The notes beneath the pieces were generated by a model. It was not told the DNA's origin. It saw only the letters and a program-made list of their open reading frames with translations, and did no database searches. Positions 1-12,309 of a stretch of 64,000 nucleotides of DNA are shown here, piece by piece. The DNA comes from Tillus elongatus. Its lineage: Eukaryota > Arthropoda > Insecta > Coleoptera > Cleridae. Location: positions 125,675,723-125,739,722 of the forward strand of contig OZ023269.1 in the NCBI GenBank assembly GCA_964006375.1, read 5' to 3'. The stretch's first letter is position 1, and each line of letters opens with the position of its first letter. Position numbers and translations under genes: made by a program.

Positions 1-1057
1 GTAGTTTTTTGCTAGCCGTGGGCCTGAAATATTCCAGCCCTATATAGTTCTGATTTTTTTAAAATTTCATCCAGAAACCAATTTTGAGTGATAGTTTACT
101 TTGTAATAAAGCATATCAAATATTTATTAATCAATTTGTTGGAATTCAGCGAGTTTTTATTGAATTAATATAAAATTCGATTTCTGCTAGGTACGGTAGC
201 ATTTGAATATTCAAACATTAATAAATTCATCTATAAAATTGTGTTAAGTCAGCAGACCTTAATATCAGGAAATTTCCTTCTTTTACCGACTCCGCAATTT
301 CATATCTGAGAATTCTAAAACGAATTTCGAATATCATATAAAGCATGTTTGATCACAGTGTTATATTTTTAATCAACTCAAACTGTCGTAAAAGTCGACT
401 TATATTGTTTCAGTGTACCCCATAAAAAAGTCTTCTCATATAAAATTTCTTTGATACTTTGAGGACTGTTACAGAAATTCTCTCTTATTACACTTCAATT
501 CGTTTGCAATAAACTGCTCCAATTTCAACAATACTGGATTTATTTGCTATGTAAGACACTCTAGGCTTGGTTTCGCTCTAACACTACCAATCCGGGACTC
601 ATTCTGAAAGTAATAAAATCACAGTCTATTGCCATGAACCAAAAAAAAAGAATCCATTATTCATTGATTTTGGCCATTCATTTGGTGAAACTGTTTTACA
701 TTTTAATACAAACTTAGAAATAACATACTATGTTTAGCGCTCTTTCTTATTCTATGAAAACACCGTTAACCCCATAGCTTAGACGCGTTACTGCGTTCTT
801 TTAGCAATCATTATACTCTCTTGTACCGCTCCTATTCAGTGTTGGTAAATCTGGATAACTTTAAACTACACAAGTACATTACTGCAACGTCTACAGATGA
901 AGAGTTAAGTTTCTATTCATTTTTAGCTAGCGTAGTCAATGATCTATGGATTAACATACTCTATCTCTATATCTAACCAAATATCTACTTGGCTGTGGGC
1001 ATTCGTATTTGATAGTTAGTCGTATTGCAATGTTGGCAACAACTTTTGTTTTTTTTT

Positions 1058-1204
1058 AGTGAATTTTCTTTAAAAAAATCACTAATGAGAAGACCTCGAC
1101 TTTTGAATTTTGAAAAAAATTATTCAAATGAGCGCGAACTAGGCCCCCTAGAACACATATCCCGGGTCAGTTTCAATTTTTATATGTTTTCATATATATA
1201 TATA
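1058..1204 (+). repeat. TA-core repeat, left arm (copy 1)
   Basis: Starts with a terminal hairpin (AGTGAATTTTC, short spacer, then a near-complement ending TCACTAATG). A conserved arm follows, containing GAGCGCGAACTAGG and GGGTCAGTTTCAATTTTTAT, and leads into a short TA run. The same arm recurs at about 7074, 13276, 15668, 18893, 33205, 40197, 51065, 53943, 62508 and 63318 on both strands. This copy is split at 1204/1205 by a mariner-like element and resumes at 3272. It is non-coding. Confidence 0.8.
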
Positions 1205-1545
1205 CAGTGTGGAACAGCCAAATGGAATAAATTCGATAACGGATAAATGAGGGCGTGTTGGGAAAAACGCTTGGACACGTCGATTTGTATTTTTAACTGC
1301 GCATCTTTTTCAAGAAAAAAAAATTATATAGGGTGCGTCATGTGACAGTGGCCAATACCAACTTTCTTATTTTAAATACAAGCCCCTGTATATTATTAAT
1401 TTTTTGGATTCTTCAGAAAATTCTAGACATAATTCATGTACAATGTTCTATACCTATCTTCAACTGTTTCGGAAATATTAAGTATTTTCAGATTTATTAC
1501 AAAAATTAACATTAAAAATAGAAAATTATTTTATTTCACAAATTC
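1205..1545 (+). repeat. Left terminal inverted repeat of mariner-like element
   Basis: 341 bp, complementary to 2931-3271. The inner edge is at TTCACAAATTC (left) and GAATTTGTGAA (right). Only a few substitutions separate the arms, for example GAGGGCG against GAGGACG near 1250, which suggests recent insertion or gene conversion. Confidence 0.93.
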
Positions 1546-1785
1546 GCTACATTGCATTCAATACTTATTTCCCATTCAGCTCTTGATAATGAGAAAGTAA
1601 ACAAAAACCATTCCTGCGTTTCTTTTTACTGATATGAAATGAAACAAAAACAAAAACAGTTTTCTTTCTGTTCGTATAAAACTCGTAGCCTTAGCAACTT
1701 GTTGTCTGCCTGCATGACAGTAGTGATTAGTGTCAGTGCTATTGTCGTTTGAATTTCGTTAACTGTACGTAATAATATCAGAAAA

Positions 1786-2874
1786 ATGGTTCATTTAACA
1801 GAAATGCACAAAATAACCATTCTACAAATGATTGGTTATGGAGATAACACACGGACACAGATGGAAGTGTCTCGCTTATTTCACGAAAAATTTCCAAATT
1901 TGCCGCCTGTATCCCCAGGAACAATTAGCAAAATAGAAAAGCAGTTTCGCGAGCTTGGTCATGTGAGACAGATAAAAAAAGTAGCTGCCAATGCAGTAAG
2001 TGATGATACAAAATTGGATATTACGCTTGAGTTTCAAGAAAACCCACATACTTCTGGTCGACAAGCAGCCCAACTATTCAACGTTAGCCACACAGAAATT
2101 TTTCGAACATTAAAGGAAAGTAAAATGCATCCCTATAAAATGATACCAACTCAGGAGCTCATGGAGGACGATTTCGATAGGAGAACGTATTTTTGTGAAC
2201 AAATGATGGCAATGTTAGATAACAATGTGATCCAATTAGAAGATGTTTTGTTTTCTGATGAGAGCACATTTACACTTCACGGTCATGTTAATCGTCAAAA
2301 TTGCCGCTATTGGTCTAATGAGAATCCTCATTGGATGAGAGAGGAACATACGCAATATCCTGAAAAAGTTAATGTTTGGGCAGGAATTGTTGGAAATCAT
2401 ATCGTAGGTCCCTTTTTCATTGATGGCAACTTGAATGGGGATAAATATTTAGAACTGCTCCAAAATAATGTCGTGCCAACTTTGACAAACTTATATCCAG
2501 ATCCAGCAAACCCACAAGTTCCTGCCAATAAAATATGGTTTCAGCAAGATGGAGCACCGCCCCATTACTAAATCAATGTCCGGCAGTACCTGAACCAAAT
2601 TTTTCCAAATCGGTGGATAGGGAGGCGCGGATCGATATAATGGCCAGCACGATCTCCTGATCTGTCGCTATTAGACTACTTTTTGTGGGGATATGTCAAA
2701 AGTATTGTATACAAAACTAAGCCCCTCAACTTAGATGACTTAAAAAGACGAATCACGCTTGCGATTAGATCCGTCACGCCTGAGATGTTGAGTAATGTTA
2801 GAAGACATTTCTATACCAGATTAGCATGTTGCCAAGATGTTCGTGGCGAGCATTTTGAACATTTACTACATTGA
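1786..2874 (+). pseudogene. Mariner-like transposase with two nonsense codons
   Basis: One frame of 363 codons from ATG 1786 to TGA 2872-2874. It is interrupted only by TAA at 2569-2571 and TAA near 2638-2640, with no frameshift. The N-terminal ~120 residues are a helix-turn-helix DNA-binding region (MVHLTEMHKITIL... and VSPGTISKIEKQF). The catalytic part shows the first Asp in LFSDEST, the second in QQDGAPPHY and the third in SPDLSLLDYFLWG. By count, 41 residues separate the second and third Asp, matching the DD41D spacing class rather than the usual mariner DD34D. The product would cut and paste the element by binding its TIRs in the nucleus. Start choice: first ATG before the HTH. Similar relics lie at 20190-20800, 27008-28009 and 59838-60230. 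Confidence 0.9.
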
Positions 2875-2930
2875 CATTAATTTTTTTTTGTTTTTTTAAA
2901 TTATTAAGAAATAATCAGTATTTCTTATTA

Positions 2931-3640
<710 letters not shown>

Positions 3641-4101
3641 AAATTCATAACCAAACTCTGCAACAAAATGTAGGTCACTAGGCTGTAAGAAAAAACAGTT
3701 ATAGGCACTTAATAAAGCAAAATTTTAGTGCCCCTAAAAGTCAGAGAAGACGCAATACCAAAATATTGTATGTATTAAACAAAATCTATTACATATTACA
3801 GACAACGTTTATCTTTTCATGGTGCAAAATGTTCAAGAAGTACCAGAAAGATTACTTTGAAAATTTTATAATTTATTTCCTGCAAATGTCAAACTGGACA
3901 TTCGAAACGTGACAATTAGTATAAGTATGGTGGTTTATAAATAGTAAATATTGCATAAAATGTATATTAGAATGTTTTAGATTTATGTTACACTTCTTAT
4001 TTGTTAAAATAGTTGCAAAATATGCCTCTAAAGACCTTAGATATTACAAATAAATAACTTAAGACCATTATTGGTTATCTACCTTTCATTACAGTGTGTG
4101 A

Positions 4102-4180
4102 TACAAGGCTTACAGTGGTGTAATTCTTATATGCATGACTGGAGAGCGAAGGGACGCCGGTTCAAATCTCACGCTGACGG
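4102..4180 (+). repeat. tRNA-like (SINE-type) segment
   Basis: A pol III B-box match GGTTCAAATCT (4159-4169) lies about 40 bp after an A-box-like GGCTTACAGTGGTG (about 4108-4121). Runs of T follow at about 4189-4206. A related sequence precedes the same T-rich stretch at 62528-62614 (minus). No clean cloverleaf can be folded by eye, so this is more likely a tRNA-derived repeat module than a functional tRNA. Confidence 0.35.
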
Positions 4181-4194
4181 AATATCTCTTTTTT

Positions 4195-5420
4195 TTTACT
4201 TTTTTTCATCTTTGATTCAATCTTAGTGTTATCTGATCAGATTGTGTTATTTCTATACTTTTTAGCGACTTTTTGTTGAAAATGAAAGAGAAGCGCTTTT
4301 GAGACTTTTAATTCAAGTTTAATAGCAGCTGCCGTTGCCCTTATTTGGTTAAACCGTTCCACAGTTAACATAGACGTAGAGATTTGTAACATCCGAAGAT
4401 GTTGTTTTCTTCTCTACAACCGGATTCAATTTTTACAGTATCCACACGCCAAAGAACTTTTTCTGTGAAGCCACAGAAAAAGTATCTAGTTCTGTATTTA
4501 GATCAGATCTTGAATATTTTTTAAGTTAGTTCTCTCTTGTACAAAATGTTCTTTTAATAGCGAATTTTCTTATAAATGACTTTAATTAATTTTTTTTGAA
4601 AAAACATTTGTTAAGAAATTATTCAATTGATGGGACATTTTTTAAACGAAATTCGTCGAAAATATGGTTTTAATGGATTTTTGTGCAAACAAATTATTTT
4701 ATTTTCAATTTTAATTACAGATTTGGTATATAATTTGAATTTTATGTATGCTTTTAGCATTATTTTGTATAAAAAATATTTTGCTAGTTTTCGCAGAAAT
4801 TTTTGTGTGCTTTCGTAGAAATCACTTTTGTAAGATATTTTTGCCAAATTTTGGTAATTATTGGTAAATGTTTAATAAGTTATTATAAAAAAAATGTTTA
4901 CGGATTTTATTGAAATAATTGCTTGCAAATTTTCATAAGATTTTTGTTGTCTTGTCGAAAAAGTTGTTGGAAAGAATTATATTTCGGTAGGTGGGTAAAT
5001 AACTTGAAATGGTTCGTTGGACAGGAAATTCGGACTAGTTTTTTTTTTAATTTATTTAATTTATTTTTATTAGCTAATTTTTTTGTACAAAATGTTGTTT
5101 TAATAGCGAATTTTTTATAAATAAATTTAGGGAATTTTCTAAGGAGAAACATTTGTTGCGAATGAAACATTTTTTAAAGGAAAATCGTCGAGAATAATAT
5201 TTTAATGGCTTTTCGTGCAAACAAATTATTTTATTTTCAATTTTAATTACAGATTACGTATGTAATTTCATTTTCATGTGTTCTTTTAGCAAAATTTTGT
5301 GTAAAAAATATTTAGCCAGTTTTTGCAGAAATTTTTCTGTTTCCGTAGAAATCATTTTTTGCAAGATTTCTTTTCGAAATTTTGGTAATTAATGATAAAT
5401 GTTTAATAAGCTATTATAAA
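4195..5420 (+). repeat. Dispersed repeat D with internal ~0.5-kb duplication
   Basis: 4195-4900 is closely repeated at 12310-12900; both contain GTTATCTGATCAGATTGTG, GCGACTTTTTGTTGAAAATG and CTACAACCGGAT. A sub-block beginning near TGTACAAAATGTTCTTTTAAT (4537) is repeated again at 5085-5350 and 12910-13170, and inverted at about 57480-57720. Short ORFs here fall in low-complexity AT sequence and have no recognisable protein. Origin unknown. Confidence 0.65.
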
Positions 5421-5439
5421 AAAAGTTTTAGGCTTTTCT

Positions 5440-5891
5440 TCAAAAAATTATTTGCGAACTTTCATGAAATTTGTAAATGGCTCGGATAGGTTTGTTAGTC
5501 AGAGAAATCGGACGAGGTTTTCCGAGAAAATTTTGAGTTTTCATTCGAAAAAAATTTTTATTTCAAAAAATAATGGGCCGATTTTGATCAAATTTGGTAT
5601 GTGCCTTTCTTTTGTAAATGGCTTGAATAGGTGCGTTAATTAGGAAAATCTGACGAGGTTTTCCGGGAAATTTTTGATTTTTCATAAAAAAAAAGTTTTT
5701 ATCTCAACAAATAATGGGCCGATTTTAATAAAATTTGGCGTGCACCTTCCTTTTATTAATGGCTTGGATAAGTTCGTTAATCAGCAAAATCGGACCTGGT
5801 TTTACGGAAAAAATTCGAGTTTTCATTAGGAATCAATTTTTATCTCAAAAATAAAAAAGCCATAATAACAAAATTTGGTAGGTAGGTTTAA
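5440..5891 (+). repeat. 141-bp direct repeat units of the TA-core repeat right arm
   Basis: Units carrying TAATGGGCCGATTTT start at 5571 and 5712, exactly 141 bp apart. Each runs through TGGCTTGGATAAGTT-like and GGAAAATCGGAC-like segments. The same 141-bp period occurs at 13519, 13660 and 13801. The array ends where the next TA-core copy begins. Confidence 0.75.
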
Positions 5892-6325
<434 letters not shown>

Positions 6326-6762
6326 TGCGTTGAAATTTCTGTGAGTTCTGATCTAGCAGTATTCAGTTACCTGTTAGTGTAACACGCAGTTGCAAAAGAG
6401 TCATGATATTTAATTTAATTTATTATACCACTGTGGCCTGTACGCTCGGAGTCAATAGCACCCAAACGAACATCAACGATTCATTAAAACTTGATAACGA
6501 CTCACGTTTTGAACACTTCATTTGGATGCATAATTTAGATTTTCCATGCATTTTCAGCTCACAATTTAGATGCCATCCAGTTATGGAATAATTATTAGTG
6601 ATTTTTCATTTCACCTTTTTTTATTTCAGAGTCTAGACTCCCGCAATTAATTCAAAACTTAATCCTTCAAATATGTGAAATATCCAAAAATTAATTGATG
6701 ATGCGAGAGGATTTTTACATATATTGAACGATTCTCCTGCTATCATCAAGCTTAAATTACTG

Positions 6763-6835
6763 CAGCGATTCTCAAACTGTGGGGCGCGCCCCCGTAGGGG
6801 GGCGTGATTAAATTAAATGGACGCGAGCATATTGA
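6763..6835 (+). mobile_element. hAT-type terminal fragment
   Basis: Begins CAGCGATTCTCAAACTGTGG followed by a GC-rich inverted patch (GCGCGCCCCC and GGGGGGCG). This is the form of many insect hAT (ZBED-type) termini. A second copy of the same end lies inverted at 44960-45046. No matching opposite end was found nearby, so this is a solo or truncated end. 6326-6762 holds no recognisable feature. Confidence 0.6.
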
Positions 6836-7073
6836 GGAGAAATGAGCCAAAATATATTATTACAATATTTATTAAATTTACTGAAAGAAAATCAATAGAA
6901 TACACTCATACAAGATTCTATCAGTGCCGCAAAATCTATGTAATAATTTATTTATCAATATTAAATATCAAACAAGATTCATAAGTATTAGTTACTCCAT
7001 TGGGCTTGTCTTGCATAGCAAAGATTTTCAAAAGAAAGTTTAATATTAAAAGTTGACACTCTAAGCTCTTTTA

Positions 7074-7186
7074 AGTGAATTTTCTTAGAAAAAATTCACT
7101 AATGGGGAGATCTCGACTTTTGAAAAAATTTCTTCAAATGAGCGCAAACTAGGACCCCAAAAACCCATATCCGGGGTTAGTTTCAA
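7074..7186 (+). repeat. TA-core repeat, left arm (copy 3), interrupted by LINE
   Basis: Terminal hairpin AGTGAATTTTC / AAAATTCACTAATGG, then the standard arm to CCGGGGTTAGTTTCAA, where a LINE inserted. The arm resumes at 8122 with TAGTTTCAATTTTTTATG and decays by about 8160. Confidence 0.8.
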
Positions 7187-7259
7187 AATCAGCAGAGATC
7201 TGTCTTTCAAGACCGTCCTCCCGGAAAGGGAGGACTGGGACCGGAACCAATCGACCCTG

Positions 7260-8056
7260 TTGAGAGCGGACCTCTGAACCAATTTTGGAGTAGGAGCCGG
7301 CGCATATGGGGGCAGCACCGATGCTAGACTATCAGCTAGCATCGGCAAGTACGCAACCATACACCAGGCAGAAGTGTATGCCATTGAGATGTCTGCAAGG
7401 GAAAGTTTAAAAGACCTGTGCACAAACAAATCGATAAAGATATATGCAGATAGCCAAGCTGCAATAAAGGCTCTTGGTTCCTACCGGTGTAATTCAAAGA
7501 CGGTATGGAGTTGTAAATCTGCCCTTAACGAATTGGGCAGCTGTAATGAGGTGTCGCTGGTCTGGATACCGGGTCACTCGGACCATGATGGCAACGTTGT
7601 GGCCGACGCGCTTGCCAGGAGTGGTGCCCAGAGTGACTTTGTCGGACCAGAACCGGTGCTGGGAATAACATCTTGCACAGCAAAACGCACCTTAAAGACC
7701 TGGACAGAAAGAATGACAATCCAATATTGGCAAAATCTTTCAGGATTAGCTCACTCTAAGGCCTTCATAAATGGCCTGTCTGAGTCAAGGGCTAAGAAAC
7801 TTCTAGAGATGAACAGACAACAACTGAGTACTCTAGTCGGCACATGCACCGTATTGTGGTTGGTCAGGAGACCGAGTGCCGGCTGTGTATGGAGAATGGC
7901 GAGACAGCAGAGTACGTGCTGTGTTCCTGTCCGGCAGCGGACAGGACTAGACACCTGCTCTTTGGCAAGGTAAATCTTGCTCCAGAGGATCTGGATCAAC
8001 TTTCGCCCACAAAGGTTATCGACCTCTGTAGGAGGCTGGATTTGTTGCCACAATAG
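7260..8056 (+). pseudogene. LINE ORF2 C-terminus: RNase H domain and zinc knuckle, frameshifted
   Basis: The RNase H frame is open from about 7284 to 7840, with KYATIHQAEVYAIEM (catalytic Glu), KIYADSQAAIKAL (Asp) and WIPGHSDHDGNVVADALA (Asp). A TGA occurs just upstream, near 7275. After about 7840 the frame moves by one, and the zinc knuckle CRLCMENGETAEYVLCSC and C-terminus continue to TAG 8054-8056. The usual His of the CCHC knuckle appears as Tyr. The domain would remove the RNA strand from the RNA:DNA hybrid during reverse transcription. The copy is inactive. A related family is present at 48400-49216 and 60325-61348. Confidence 0.87.
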
Positions 8057-8100
8057 ACCTTATGGTCGCGGTGGAGGGACCGATATGGACCACTCACATT

Positions 8101-8121
8101 CAAACCTAACCTAACCTAACC
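8101..8121 (+). repeat. (CCTAA)n LINE tail, telomere-like
   Basis: Four AACCTA units form the 3' tail of the LINE, immediately before its target duplication. The motif is the complement of the insect telomere repeat TTAGG. 8160-8580 beyond it shows no recognisable feature. Confidence 0.8.
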
Positions 8122-8619
8122 TAGTTTCAATTTTTTATGTTTATGTAGACACGCTGTTTCGCATAAGAACCGACACAGAGCAGGGGCATGTAGGGGAACC
8201 CAAAATATTGTGATTTAACGCAACTTACTCCTGTACTAAGTTGCACCCTTGAGAAGTTCTAGGCCTTCAAAGTGAAATTTCTAATTTCGAAAAAAAAATC
8301 AATATCTCAGTTATGCTTGAACCTAAAAGAACTAAATTTGGTAGACGTTTTAAGTGTACCAAGAGCAATAATCGACAGGAACAGAAATCAATTGAAGTAT
8401 TTTAAAGGGTTGATAAGGGATGATTCACTAATAAAATGTGACAGAATTTTTTAACCTATTGGCGGATTTAAATAATTATTATTTCGTTACATGGGGAATT
8501 TTGTTCTAAAGCTTTTATTACTTTTATTAATTTGCAAAAAACGTTGTCGTTTTCAAGAACATTCCGAATAACTAAATACACGTATTTATTTATTTACACG
8601 AGAGCTTACAGCCTAAACA

Positions 8620-8893
8620 CTATCGTACCGTGGGTGACGATAAGGAGGAAAGAGGCAACTTGTTAATTCTAGACTTGAAGGTTTGGAGGTTCGTGGGAGA
8701 AGGAAAAACATGTGCCGGCAAGTAATTCCACAACTTGGAAGTCCTCGGGACAAAAGAGCAGGCATAACAAGATGTTCTATGTCTGGTGACCTGGACAGTA
8801 AAAGCGTGCATTCGCTCGGTTACCCTGGTAGATCTGTTGAAGGGAGCAGGTGGAGAAACTATGGGAGAAAGCTCCTCAGAGCAGTACCCGTGC

Positions 8894-8946
<53 letters not shown>

Positions 8947-8951
8947 TATAC

Positions 8952-9041
<90 letters not shown>

Positions 9042-11655
9042 GAGAGACAGGTCACCAACGGCACGTCGGTGGAAAATGGATGGCAGCCTTTGGGTGAGGG
9101 TAGGGTCACCGATGAGACGTATAGCTCTCTTCTGAATGGAGTCCAGCATAGCGAGTGTAGAAGCGGCAGCAGCACCCCATATGTGGGAGCAGTATTCGAG
9201 GTTTGGTCTTATTTGTGAAGTATAAAAGGTATAGAGATTAGCTGGTGAAAAGTATTTGCGAGCTCGGAAGAGGAAACCTAATTGCTTAGCATCCGCTTCT
9301 GCAATTGTTGTGACATGTTGGTGCCAATTGAGATTTCGATCCACAGAAATGCCAATAAGTGAAAAGGACTCATTACTTTGAATAACTTGGTTGTTTATTT
9401 GATGGGTCTAAGGCTGGTGTATCTCTTATGAGAAAGAAAGCAAGGCTGTGATTTGGTGGGGTTGAATTATACAAGATTTCTACTTCCACAGCCTAATATT
9501 TTTTGTAGATCCACGGAGACAGAACCCTCCATGAGTCTGCGATCCTCATCTAATTGGGCTAAAGAGACAGGCTTAGAAAATTGTATATTTGAGTGGAGGG
9601 TGCTGTCGTCCGCGTAACTGTGAACTGGGTTGGATGTGCTAGAGAGGAGGTGATTGATGTGGAGAAGAAACAAAGTAGGGGCTAAAGCTGAACCTTAAGG
9701 AACTCCTGCATTAATTGGATACAGTTTAGAAGAATGGCCATTCACGACAACAGAAATGTGCCGGTTGGAGAGGAAATTTGCTGTCCGCGTACAGAGTTTT
9801 GGTGGTAGACCATAGGCCGGTAGTTTATTAAGCAGGGCTGCGTGCCAGACCTGGTCGAATGCTTTGGATATGTCTAGAGCGACAATCTGGGATTCACCGT
9901 GTAGTTCCATAGACTGTTCCAAGAATGGGTGACAAAGAAAAGGAGGTCGGCAGTCGATCTGCGCTGACGGAATCCATACTGCCTGTCGTGGATTAGACTG
10001 TGTTTTTTAAGAAATTTTAGTAATTCGGTGTTTATATACTTTTCCATCACTTTAGAGATGACTGAAAGGAGATAAATAGGCCTGTAGTTGCTAGGAAGCG
10101 CTTTGGATCCTTTCTTGGGGACGGGTTGTACTCCAGCAGTTTTTCAGTTACTAGGGAGTATGCCTCTATTGTCTGAAACAGACGAGTCAGGACAGGAGCA
10201 AGTTCCGGTGCGCATTTTTTTAAAACAATTGCTGGGATCTTGTCAAGGCCAAAGGCTTTCCTGGTAGTAAGAGAAGAGAGCATATTTCGTACCTTTTTAG
10301 TTTTGAGAGTGATATCCATCATTTTATGCGCGACATTGGGGACTGTTGGTGGTTGAACATTTAGAGGTGGGTTGAGAGTAGAATTACCGGCGAACAACGA
10401 GGCAAAAAGTTCAGCCTTGCCCAGGGCGGTAGAAACAATTTTATCACCTGAGACAAGAGGTGGGAACGTGCTCTTGCAGAAATTATTCCCAATAGATTTA
10501 GAAAGAGTCCAGAAGGATTTGCTGCCGCTGGAGCTTAAAAGGACTTTGTTTTTGATGTGGTTATTAAACGAGTTTTTTGCTTTAGAAAGAATACGGACAT
10601 AGCGGTTTCTTGCGTCGTTAAATGCTTGACGGTTTTCTTGACTGTCGATTGTGTAGAAGCTTTTTGTGAGCTTTGACCTTTTCAAGTCTGGCCTTGTTAC
10701 AGGATTTAGAGATCCAGGGCTTTTGAGTGGCTGCAGAGGTTTCCTGTGTACGTGGAATAAATAATTCCATGCCAACTTGGATAATTTCGGTGACGTTTTG
10801 TGAGATATCAGAAAGGTCAGGCTGAGAGACGCAGACAGACGCCCATAGAAATGAGGAAAAGTAATCTCGCATTTCGTCCCAGTTCGCGGAGTTGTAGTGC
10901 CAAACGATACGTGGGTGTGATGACTGTGTGACCTCGGGTTGCATTGCACAGGAAGCAGTGACCATGCTGTGGTCTGAGCGACCCAGGGGGGCGGTGACTG
11001 ATATCTTATAGCAGTCACGATTTGTAGTAGGAAGGAGATCCAAGGGATTTGAGCTGTGTGTTGGGATGCGAGGAAAGTAAGTAGGTTGCTGAATCATATT
11101 GGCTAAAGAATTGCTGACTGCAAAGGCCTCCACTGCTCTCCCTTGTGGATAGGTTTTTGAAGATCCTAGTGATTCCTTATTATGGATATTGAAGTCACCA
11201 AGAATAGTGAGCTCGGAGGAATAATATTCAGAAATTAGATGGTCGGTTTTTTCAGAAAAGTAGTCAAAGAGCTGGAGAAAGTTGTTGTCAGAAGGTGACC
11301 GGTAAATGCAACAGATCAATTTAGTTGCAGCCCTGAGAGAGAGTTTTATCCATTGTATCTCTTTTCTTCCAGCTTCTAAATTGGGGAGTCTGGTGCAGTG
11401 TAGATTGTTACGGACGTACGCGCACACGCCTCCATGCAATCTAAAAGAAGTATGGAGCTCATTCCCTGGGAAATTAAGGTGATTACTGGCTCTTTTAGCA
11501 CTGATTTGAGTTTCGGTGAGGAAGAGGAGTTGGGGCCTATTAGCCTGGAGGAAATGGTGGACGGAGACAAATCGGAACTTCTCGTGGATATACCAGAATG
11601 TCCGCTTGGTGGACGTAAGACGGTGACGTGGACGTGGACGGGGACGGGGATGGGG
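8620..11655 (-). pseudogene. LINE ORF2: APE endonuclease and reverse transcriptase, frameshifted
   Basis: The endonuclease is open from about 11655 to 10618, with QLLFLTETQIS, HGGVCAYVRNNLHC, LTILGDFNIH (active-site Asp/Asn) and LGRSDHSMV (catalytic Ser-Asp-His). A frameshift near 10650-10690 leads to a second frame (10047 to about 10680) covering the linker and early RT. RT blocks then continue in pieces: ALDISKAFDQVWH (9695-9922), the YADD active site in VHSYADDSTLH (9467-9673), and the C-terminal [20 protein letters not shown] (8859-9344). The end, [13 protein letters not shown], follows after the (TA)n tract (8620-8895). The original product nicks target DNA and reverse-transcribes the element RNA. 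At least four frame changes make this copy inactive. Confidence 0.88.
8896..9038. repeat. (TA)n microsatellite inside LINE coding region
   Basis: About 143 bp of TA with two CATATA interruptions near 8941-8958. It lies at the codon position where the sister copy at 29153 has about four TA units and the copy at 47258 has a short non-repetitive sequence (TTTATAGATATCTGC). The tract therefore grew inside this LINE copy. Confidence 0.95.
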
Positions 11656-12309
11656 GTTGTCGACGTCGGCGCGATTAAAATTGTGATTGAAAAATGGGTC
11701 GCAAATGCTAAAAGTTTGAGAAACGCTGAAATACTGTTTGATACGGATTCGCAGCCGTTTTTGATTTTAGAATTCATGAAGTAAATGAGGGTTCAATTTT
11801 AGCCATGCGTGGTAAAGTTTCACAGTCACAATTGCCCAGAATATGGAGATATGGTAAAGGAATTATTAAATACGGAAAACATACACTCAACATCATGAAT
11901 TTTAGACTGAACTAAAGAATCGCACCCAAGTCGTATATTAATTTTAAAATGTATGTTTTTATAAACTTAAATCATATAATATTAATGAAAAATGTAACTT
12001 AACAGTCCAGACGCAATAAATCTGTAACGGTAGCAAATTTTCATACCACTCTTAAAATTTCTAATAACTCCATGCCCTAAGAAGCTAATATTTTCCATAT
12101 GAAAACCCTTTTCAGAAACAATATGTGCGTCAAATGTTATTGAAATAATTAACTAGGAAGTTAAGAAGGTATTTATAATTTTTTTTAGATTCTTAGAGGT
12201 GAAAATTTTTATTTTATAGTCCAGAATCGTATCAACTACTGTGGGCTTCAATAACAAATCTACCAATAAAATTAATAGTAACATTTATTTACCATTAAAA
12301 TTACATGGC

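Larger units (their letters stand above)
7187..8121 (+). mobile_element. 5'-truncated non-LTR retrotransposon (RNase H-bearing LINE), 3' end
   Basis: Flanked by a 9-bp target-site duplication TAGTTTCAA (7178-7186 and 8122-8130), showing target-primed insertion into a TA-core repeat. The body encodes the C-terminal RNase H and zinc-knuckle part of ORF2. The 3' tail is AACCTAACCTAACCTAACC instead of poly(A). The element is truncated at its 5' end before the RT domain, as is usual for LINE copies. Confidence 0.88.
8583..11790 (-). mobile_element. CR1/Jockey-like non-LTR retrotransposon, near complete, decayed
   Basis: Reading on the minus strand, endonuclease, reverse transcriptase and C-terminal region follow in order from about 11650 to 8620. 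The 3' end finishes with short TAAATAAATAAAT repeats at about 8583-8597. There is no RNase H domain. Upstream of the endonuclease, at about 11600-11660, there is a GC-rich stretch (complement of ACGTGGACGTGGACGGGG). A (TA)n tract of about 140 bp (8896-9038) interrupts the C-terminal coding region. Fragments of the same family occur at 28976-29578, 47017-47590 and 51066-51246. Confidence 0.88.

Noticed and set aside
7085..7429. 114-residue minus-strand ORF over the RNase H region (and 7525-8053 minus)
   Set aside because: The sense strand has RNase H catalytic motifs, so these frames are shadows.
8101..8121. Interstitial telomere repeat
   Set aside because: It lies between the LINE body and its target duplication, so it is the LINE tail rather than telomeric DNA.
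11434..11784. 116-residue plus-strand ORF opposite the LINE endonuclease
   Set aside because: It is antisense to the LINE 5' coding region and GC-rich UTR, with no recognisable domain.
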